From NCBI GenBank assembly GCA_021153265.1, contig JAGKTU010000090.1, positions 1 through 8,481 on the forward strand: a stretch of 8,481 nucleotides of DNA, given 5' to 3'. The notes under the pieces were generated by a model. The model saw only the letters and a list, made by a program, of their open reading frames with translations. It did no database searches and was not told the origin of the DNA. A program made the translations under genes and the position numbers. Of this stretch, positions 1 to 4,425 are shown in pieces. Source of the stretch: Clostridia bacterium. GTDB lineage: Bacteria; Bacillota; Clostridia; Oscillospirales; Oscillospiraceae. The stretch's first letter is position 1; every line of letters begins with the position of its first letter.

Positions 1-811
1 TATGAGGCCAGAGCCGGTGTCCGCCGTTTTCGACCTTTTCAAACCATGGGGTTTCGATAATTTCCGGCCGGAAATCGGGGTGTTTCTCCAAAAAATCCGC
101 AACTGCCAGCTCATCTTCCTCCGGGGCGAAGGTGCAGGTGGAGTAGACCAGCCGTCCGCCGGGTTTGAGGAGCTTGGCGGCACTGTCCAAGATGTCGGAC
201 TGCCGCTTGGCGCACATTTTCACCGTGTCGGGACTCCAGTCGGTAACAGCGGCTTCTTCCTTGCGGAACATGCCCTCACCGGAGCAGGGGGCGTCCACCA
301 GAACCCGGTCGAAATAGCCGGGGAAACGCTCAGCCAGCCGGGAGACCTCCTCGTTGGTCACCAATGCGTTGGCCACGCCCATGCGCTCGATGTTCCTGGA
401 GAGGATTTTCGAGCGTTTGGGACTCCATTCGTTGCACAGAAGGAATCCTTCGCCCATCATCCGACCTGCGATCTGGGTGGTCTTGCCTCCGGGAGCAGAG
501 CACAGGTCGCAGACCATCTCACCGGGCTGGGGGTCCAGCAGCGTCACCGGCGCCATGGCGCTGGCTTCCTGCAGATAGTATACGCCGGCCTCGTGATAGA
601 CGTGCAGTCCGGGACGGCTTTCGGGATCGTAGTAGAAACCCTGCTCCTCCCAGGGGACGGGCTCTTTCACGAAAGGCAGCTCTGGGGCTGTGCCTTTCAG
701 CGGATTAAACCGGAGGGCCACCGCCCGGGGCCGCTCCAGAGATTTGAGGAAATCACCATATTCATCGCCAAGCTGGAGCTGCATCCGCTCCAGAAATGCC
801 TGCGGCAGCAT
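1..811 (-). CDS. rsmF: RsmF/RsmB-family 16S rRNA (cytosine-5) methyltransferase, 3' end cut by window edge
   Basis: Catalyses SAM-dependent 5-methylation of a cytosine in 16S rRNA; a cytosolic ribosome-maturation enzyme of the NOL1/NOP2/Sun family. The 270 visible residues start MLPQAFLERM, a typical N-terminus of RsmF-type proteins. The SAM-binding motif I is CSAPGGK (about residues 104-110). The two family cysteines are present: DAPCSGEGMF (Cys176) and STCTFAPEEDE (Cys226, the usual nucleophile), so the visible catalytic core looks intact. Family members are about 450-480 residues, so a C-terminal RNA-binding part should continue beyond base 1. The start is the ATG at 809-811 on the minus strand, with GAGGGGG (819-825) seven bases upstream; Met10 is a weaker alternative. 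It is transcribed away from the sugar genes and shows no functional link to them. Codons (AAA, CGG common) differ from those of the sugar genes. Assignment to RsmF rather than another NSUN paralogue rests on the N-terminus and motifs only. Confidence 0.88.
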   Translation of the reverse strand, partial: MLPQAFLERMQLQLGDEYGDFLKSLERPRAVALRFNPLKGTAPELPFVKEPVPWEEQGFYYDPESRPGLHVYHEAGVYYLQEASAMAPVTLLDPQPGEMVCDLCSAPGGKTTQIAGRMMGEGFLLCNEWSPKRSKILSRNIERMGVANALVTNEEVSRLAERFPGYFDRVLVDAPCSGEGMFRKEEAAVTDWSPDTVKMCAKRQSDILDSAAKLLKPGGRLVYSTCTFAPEEDELAVADFLEKHPDFRPEIIETPWFEKVENGGHRLWPH

Positions 812-847
812 ATAAACGCCCCCTCTTTCCCATTATCTATGGTTGAG

Positions 848-876
848 ATTATAGCACATCTGAAAAGAGTTTTCCA
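848..876 (-). promoter_or_regulatory. Sigma-A promoter for the rRNA methyltransferase gene
   Basis: Read on the minus strand, a perfect TATAAT (-10, bases 848-853) is preceded by TGGAAA (-35, bases 871-876) with a 17-base spacer. The start codon lies about 36 bases downstream of the -10 element, leaving a short leader with the GAGGGGG ribosome binding site. The -35 box is only four of six to consensus. The palindromic repeat at 893 begins just upstream of this -35 box. Confidence 0.65.
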
Positions 877-892
877 CCCGAATGTTGCAGCT

Positions 893-1137
893 AAGATAAA
901 TTGTAGTTTCGCCGGCGCAGCCTAAAGCCTTCCCCTGGGGGAAGGTGGCACGGCGTTAGCCGTGACGGATGAGGGTTATTCTGGGCGTAAAGTTTCATTA
1001 AGCCTGAAACAGATTGCAAATCGAAGCATTTTTGCCGCGACAATCCCTCCGAGCCGCCTTGCGGCGGCCCACCTCCCTTTACACAAGGGAGGCTTTGATG
1101 CGGTGCACATCGCAATGCTAAATTACAATTTTATTTT
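893..1137. repeat. MITE-like composite inverted-repeat element, about 245 bp
   Basis: The two ends are imperfect inverted repeats: AAGATAAATTGTAGTTTCG at 893-911 matches the reverse complement of 1118-1137 (AAAATAAAATTGTAATTTAG). Inside lie two related units in opposite orientation, each with AAAGCCT, a hairpin, GGTGG, a second hairpin and then GGA(T/G)GAGGG-like sequence. Left unit hairpins are 928-945 and CACGGC-GTTA-GCCGTG at 949-964. Right unit hairpins are GCCGCC-TTGC-GGCGGC at 1053-1068 and CCTCCCTT/AAGGGAGG at 1072-1092. Short open frames inside it do not resemble proteins. From general knowledge, repeats of this look (CCTTCCCC...GGGGAAGGTGGC plus a second GC-rich hairpin) are dispersed in intergenic regions of Oscillospiraceae genomes. 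No transposase is present, so mobility would need one in trans. Exact ends and any target duplication cannot be fixed from one copy. Confidence 0.75.
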
Positions 1138-1183
1138 GGCAAAATGCCCAAGTAAAGAAGGCGAAAACTGTGAAAACCAACCA

Positions 1184-1212
1184 TTGAAGAACGCTTTACA
1201 ATATGGTATCAT
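1184..1212 (+). promoter_or_regulatory. Candidate sigma-A promoter for the sugar ABC ATPase gene
   Basis: TTGAAG (1184-1189) and TATCAT (1207-1212) are separated by exactly 17 bases. An overlapping alternative is TTTACA (1195-1200) with TATCCA (1218-1223), also 17 apart but with a poorer -10. Either would give a 5' untranslated leader of roughly 165-180 nt before the ATG at 1397. The 45 bases between the repeat element (ending 1137) and this promoter show nothing recognisable. Confidence 0.5.
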
Positions 1213-1269
1213 TTTCGTATCCAGGTAGATTGCGCCTACTCCACCTAAATAGTCGTAATCTGCTAAAAT

Positions 1270-1396
1270 AAAGGAGGATAAACCCGTCTGACTCACGGTG
1301 CGGCAGTGTGGAGACCTGTCGTAAAGCCTTCGCCGTATTACCCGGCGATGTGTGAGAGTACACGCGAGGATTCGGTGTGCTTAGAGTCAAGAAAGT
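1270..1396 (+). promoter_or_regulatory. Structured 5' leader with orphan Shine-Dalgarno, class unknown
   Basis: A strong AAAGGAGG (1270-1277) is followed by no ATG, GTG or TTG at normal spacing. Downstream, an outer stem TGACTC (1289-1294) can pair with GAGTCA (1384-1389). It encloses three hairpins: CGGCAG/CTGTCG (1301-1306 with 1316-1321, one G-U pair), TCGCCG/CGGCGA (1330-1335 with 1343-1348), and GTGT/ACAC (1350-1353 with 1360-1363). The gene's own site next to the ATG is weak (AAGAAAG, 1389-1395). The layout suggests a folded junction between a strong ribosome binding site and the start codon. I do not recognise a known riboswitch class, and there is no intrinsic terminator in the leader. 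Pairings were found by eye and are not energy-evaluated. Confidence 0.4.
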
Positions 1397-2596
1397 ATGG
1401 CAAGTTTAAGCCTGAAGAACATCAAGAAGATCTACCCCCACAACGGCGATGACGCCAAGCAGGCCAAGAAAAAGAAGAAGAAGGCCGACGAGCAGCCCGA
1501 GAAGAAGGTCAACCTGCAGATCACCGAGAAGGGTGTCGTGGCTGTCCAGGAGTTCAACCTGGAGATCGCAGACAAGGAATTCATCGTTCTGGTCGGTCCC
1601 TCCGGCTGCGGTAAGTCCACCACTCTGCGTATGGTCGCCGGTCTGGAGGATATCTCCGAGGGCGAGCTGTGGATCGGTGACCGTATGGTCAACGATATGC
1701 CTCCCAAGGAGCGCGATATCGCCATGGTCTTCCAGAACTACGCTCTGTACCCCCACATGACTGTGTATGACAACATCGCCTTCGCTCTGAAGCTGCGTCA
1801 TACCCCCAAGGATGTCATCGACAAGAAGGTCAAGGAAGCTGCTGAGATCCTGGACATCACCCAGTACCTGGGCCGTAAGCCCAAGGCTCTGTCCGGCGGT
1901 CAGCGTCAGCGTGTTGCCATCGGCCGTGCTATCGTCCGTGAGCCTCAGGTTCTGCTGATGGACGAGCCTCTGTCCAACCTGGACGCCAAGTTGCGTAACC
2001 AGATGCGTGCTGAGATCATCAAGCTGCGCGAGAAGATCAACACCACCTTCATTTACGTTACCCACGACCAGACCGAGGCTATGACTCTGGGCGACCGTAT
2101 CGTCATCATGAAGGACGGCTTCATCCAGCAGATCGGCACTCCTCAGGAGGTCTTCAACCATCCCTATAACCTGTTCGTTGCTGAGTTCATCGGCTCTCCC
2201 AAGATGAACATCTTCGACGCCAAGCTGATCAAGCAGAACGGCAAGTACGCTGTTGTGCTGGACAACATGACCGTCGAGCTGTCCGCTGAGAAGCAGGAGA
2301 AGCTGGCAAAGAACAACGTCGCCGAGCAGGACATCAAGCTGGGCGTCCGTCCCGAGCACATCACTCTGGAGCAGACCGGCATCGATGCCAAGGTCGACGT
2401 TTCCGAGATGATGGGTTCCTCCGTGCACCTGCACATCACCGCTATGGGCCGCGACGTGGTCGTGGTGGTCTCCACCATGAACATGACCGGCGCAGAGGTT
2501 GCTGCTCTGACCGGCGGCGCCGCTGTGAAGTTCAACTTCCCCGGCCACTGCTGCCACGTCTTCAGCAAGGAGACCGGCATCAATCTGGAAGCTTAA
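1397..2596 (+). CDS. ugpC: Carbohydrate ABC importer ATP-binding subunit (MsmX/MsmK/UgpC type)
   Basis: Membrane-associated ATPase that drives CUT1-type oligosaccharide importers. Of its 399 residues, the nucleotide-binding domain has Walker A GPSGCGKST (67-75), Q-loop Gln113 in FQNY, signature LSGGQRQR (165-172), Walker B VLLMDE with catalytic Glu190, D-loop SNLDAK (193-198) and switch His223 in VTHD. From about residue 240 a MalK/UgpC-like regulatory OB/TOBE domain follows (GSPKMNIF, LGVRPEHI). All catalytic residues are present. The start MASLSLKNIKKIYP matches family N-termini despite a weak ribosome binding site. Odd feature: about 29 extra residues (roughly 18-46, with a run of six lysines) separate the first strand from VVAVQEFNL, putting Walker A about 30 residues later than usual. 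No permease or binding protein is adjacent, so it is probably a shared ATPase serving several importers, as MsmX and MsmK do. The neighbouring maltodextrin genes point to sugar rather than glycerol-3-phosphate as substrate. It is monocistronic: own promoter, strong terminator directly after. Confidence 0.93.
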   Translation: MASLSLKNIKKIYPHNGDDAKQAKKKKKKADEQPEKKVNLQITEKGVVAVQEFNLEIADKEFIVLVGPSGCGKSTTLRMVAGLEDISEGELWIGDRMVNDMPPKERDIAMVFQNYALYPHMTVYDNIAFALKLRHTPKDVIDKKVKEAAEILDITQYLGRKPKALSGGQRQRVAIGRAIVREPQVLLMDEPLSNLDAKLRNQMRAEIIKLREKINTTFIYVTHDQTEAMTLGDRIVIMKDGFIQQIGTPQEVFNHPYNLFVAEFIGSPKMNIFDAKLIKQNGKYAVVLDNMTVELSAEKQEKLAKNNVAEQDIKLGVRPEHITLEQTGIDAKVDVSEMMGSSVHLHITAMGRDVVVVVSTMNMTGAEVAALTGGAAVKFNFPGHCCHVFSKETGINLEA

Positions 2597-2608
2597 TTCC
2601 ATACCTCC

Positions 2609-2645
2609 GCAGGCCTGCCTTTCCGGCAGGCCTGCTTTCTTTTTT
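2609..2645 (+). terminator. Rho-independent terminator of the ABC ATPase gene
   Basis: A perfect 11-bp stem, GCAGGCCTGCC (2609-2619) with GGCAGGCCTGC (2625-2635), has a 5-base loop and is followed by TTTCTTTTTT. It starts 12 bases after the stop codon and separates this transcript from the malQ-glgP unit. Confidence 0.95.
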
Positions 2646-2748
2646 GTATATTAAATAGGGAAATGGGCATAAACGGAGCATATTTCCTTGCCCATCTCGA
2701 CATAATGCCCAAAATGCGAAAAGCACCTTTCACACCAACGGTTTTTAC

Positions 2749-2777
2749 TTGACAAACGAGAAAAAAAGCATTATTCT
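2749..2777 (+). promoter_or_regulatory. Sigma-A promoter of the malQ-glgP operon
   Basis: A perfect -35 TTGACA (2749-2754) and -10 TATTCT (2772-2777) lie 17 bases apart. Transcription would begin near 2784, giving a leader of about 119 nt. The stretch between the preceding terminator and this promoter (2646-2748) has no gene; it shows only a 7-bp inverted repeat ATGGGCA/TGCCCAT (2663-2669, 2689-2695), of no clear role. Confidence 0.8.
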
Positions 2778-2792
2778 CATAGTAAACGGAAA

Positions 2793-2807
2793 TTGGAAAC
2801 GTTTTCA
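2793..2807 (+). promoter_or_regulatory. cre / LacI-family operator downstream of the malQ promoter
   Basis: TTGGAAACGTTTTCA fits the catabolite-responsive-element consensus WTGNAANCGNWNNCW at every position, with the central CG at 2800-2801. It sits about 10-24 bases after the predicted start site, where a bound repressor would block elongation or clearance. CcpA would give glucose repression; a dedicated LacI-family maltose regulator (MalR type) binds very similar sites and would give induction by maltodextrin. The sequence alone cannot separate these. Confidence 0.7.
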
Positions 2808-2815
2808 TTTCAAAT

Positions 2816-2873
2816 CTTTCGACGTTTGAAAGCCGGCTCGGCGGAAATGACCGCTCCCGGCCCCCAATGCCGG
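2816..2873 (+). promoter_or_regulatory. malQ leader: second pseudo-palindrome and two mutually exclusive hairpins
   Basis: CTTTC-GACGTTT-GAAAG (2816-2832) is an imperfect palindrome around a CG placed 23 bases after the CG centre of the cre site. Next, GCCGG (2832-2836) can pair with CCGGC (2857-2861), enclosing a perfect GCGG/CCGC hairpin (2841-2844 with 2851-2854). Alternatively the same CCGGC (2857-2861) can pair with GCCGG (2869-2873), nearer the AAGGAG site at 2889. These could be a second repressor site and an RNA switch, or only a GC-rich leader; no known riboswitch is recognised. Confidence 0.3.
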
Positions 2874-2902
2874 AATAACATGATATACAAGGAGTAAATG
2901 CT

Positions 2903-4387
2903 ATGCGTTCAAGTGGTATTCTGATGCACATCACCAGCCTTGCAGGTCCCTACGGCGTAGGCACCATGGGTAAGCATGCCTTCGCTTTTGTCGACTTCCT
3001 GAAGCGGGCCGGCCAGAGCTACTGGCAGATCCTGCCCCTGACCCCCACCGGCTACGGCGATTCTCCCTATCAGTCCTGCTCCACCTTCGCAGGTAACCAC
3101 TATCTGATCGATCTGGAGCAGCTGGTCGAGCAGGGTCTGCTGCAGCGCGATGAGATCGACCACATCGACTGGTGCTGGAGCGAGACCAAGGCTGACTTCG
3201 GCCGCCTGTACAACAACCGCCTGCGCGTTCTGCGTCTGGCCTACAGCCGCTTCCACGGCAGCGTGGAGTTCGATGCTTTCTGCAGTGAGAACAACGGCTG
3301 GCTGTACGATTTCGCCCTGTTCATGGCTCTGAAGGATAAGTTCAACGGTCAGCCCTGGTACAGCTGGGACGACAAGCTGAAGTTCCGTGACGAGCACACC
3401 ATGTGGTGCGTCGGCCAGGAGCTGCGCGACGAGATCCGCTTCTATCACTTTGTCCAGTTCCTGTTCTACAAGCAGTGGAACGCCCTCCACGCCTATGCCA
3501 AGCAGAACGGCATCTCCATCATCGGTGACGTGCCCATCTATGTTCCCATGGACTCCGTGGAAGTCTGGAGCAACCCCTCCATCTTCCAGCTCAACGAGCG
3601 TCTGGATCCCGTGGCTGTGGCAGGCTGCCCCCCGGATGCCTTCTCTGCCGACGGCCAGCTCTGGGGCAACCCCCTGTACCGCTGGGATCTGATCGAGAAG
3701 GACGGCTTCAAGTGGTGGCTGAACCGCCTGGGCGCTGCAGGCAAGCTGTATGATATGGTTCGTCTGGACCACTTCCGCGGCTTTGAGGCTTACTGGTCCA
3801 TCCCCTACGGCGACACCACCGCCAAGAACGGCCATTGGGTCAAGGGCCCCGGCATGAACTTTGTCAACGCTCTGAAGAATGGCCTGCCTCAGGTCAAGTT
3901 CATTGCGGAAGATCTGGGCTTCCTGACTCAGGAGGTTCTGGACCTGCGTGACGAGTCCGGCTACCCCGGCATGAAGGTCCTGGAGTTCGCTTTCGATTCC
4001 CGCGAGCCCTCCGACTACCTGCCCCATACTTACACCCAGAACACCGTCTGCTACACCGGCACCCACGACAACATGACCATGCGTCAGTGGTTTGAGACCG
4101 CCTCCCCCGAGGCCGTGGCCTACGCCCGTGAGTACATGCATCTGGATGACTACGAGGGTCTGGTCTGGGGTACCATCCGCACCGCCATGTCCTCCGTTTC
4201 CGATATGTGCATCATCCAGCTGCCCGACTACCTGAACCTGGGCGGCGAGGCCCGGATGAACTTCCCCGGCACCCTGTCCGATGCCAACTGGACCTGGCGT
4301 GTCAGCGGTCACATGATCAACGACGGTCTGGCCCGTGCCATCTATAATCTGACTGCCCTGTATGGCCGTCTGCCCGAAGAAAAGTAA
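2903..4387 (+). CDS. malQ: 4-alpha-glucanotransferase (amylomaltase, GH77)
   Basis: Cytosolic disproportionating enzyme: transfers alpha-1,4-glucan segments between maltodextrins, releasing glucose and lengthening chains for the phosphorylase. The 494-residue protein is full length for the compact bacterial amylomaltase type (about 500). It opens MRSSGILMHITSLAGPYGVG, as usual for the family. GDVPIYV lies at 208-214. The active-site loop PPDAFSADGQLWGNPLY runs from 243 to 259. The nucleophile is Asp289 in VRLDHFRGF, the acid/base Glu336 in AEDLGF, and the transition-state Asp389 in YTGTHDN. These positions parallel the Thermus enzyme (Asp293, Glu340, Asp395). The start has AAGGAG (2889-2894) eight bases upstream; another ATG at 2898 is out of frame. 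glgP follows after 38 bases with no terminator or promoter visible between, so the two are probably one transcript. Expression is probably controlled through the cre/LacI-type site at 2793-2807. Codons are strongly biased (AAG, CGC/CGT, CTG). Confidence 0.97.
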   Translation: MRSSGILMHITSLAGPYGVGTMGKHAFAFVDFLKRAGQSYWQILPLTPTGYGDSPYQSCSTFAGNHYLIDLEQLVEQGLLQRDEIDHIDWCWSETKADFGRLYNNRLRVLRLAYSRFHGSVEFDAFCSENNGWLYDFALFMALKDKFNGQPWYSWDDKLKFRDEHTMWCVGQELRDEIRFYHFVQFLFYKQWNALHAYAKQNGISIIGDVPIYVPMDSVEVWSNPSIFQLNERLDPVAVAGCPPDAFSADGQLWGNPLYRWDLIEKDGFKWWLNRLGAAGKLYDMVRLDHFRGFEAYWSIPYGDTTAKNGHWVKGPGMNFVNALKNGLPQVKFIAEDLGFLTQEVLDLRDESGYPGMKVLEFAFDSREPSDYLPHTYTQNTVCYTGTHDNMTMRQWFETASPEAVAYAREYMHLDDYEGLVWGTIRTAMSSVSDMCIIQLPDYLNLGGEARMNFPGTLSDANWTWRVSGHMINDGLARAIYNLTALYGRLPEEK

Positions 4388-4425
4388 GCGGAATACCCCC
4401 CGCATTTAGATAGGAGAGTATTTTT

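Noticed and set aside
2..925. 307-codon plus-strand open frame across the methyltransferase gene
   Set aside because: The minus strand encodes clear NOL1/NOP2/Sun motifs; the plus-strand product has none and runs into the repeat element.
891..1228. Short open frames (74 and 88 codons) over the repeat element
   Set aside because: They translate the palindromic repeat itself and differ in frame; no ribosome binding site or protein-like pattern.
1298..1320. GTGCGGC as a possible group II intron 5' boundary
   Set aside because: No domain V-like hairpin or reverse transcriptase follows within the leader, and the distance to the ATPase start is far too short.
1288..1473. Possible leader peptide starting at CTG 1288, ten bases after AAAGGAGG
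   Set aside because: CTG is a rare start, the frame runs past the ATPase start codon, and the encoded residues show no attenuator-like codon runs. The structured-leader reading is preferred.
1406..2602. 398-codon open frame antisense to the ABC ATPase
   Set aside because: Shadow of the sense gene; repetitive Leu/Gly/Asp/Gln composition and it starts beside the terminator stem.
2593..2934. 113-codon minus-strand open frame between the ATPase gene and malQ
   Set aside because: It overlaps a terminator, a promoter and an operator on the plus strand and has no family resemblance.
2909..4405. 498-codon open frame antisense to malQ
   Set aside because: Same cause: codon-bias shadow of an intact GH77 gene, with no recognisable domain and no ribosome binding site considered convincing.
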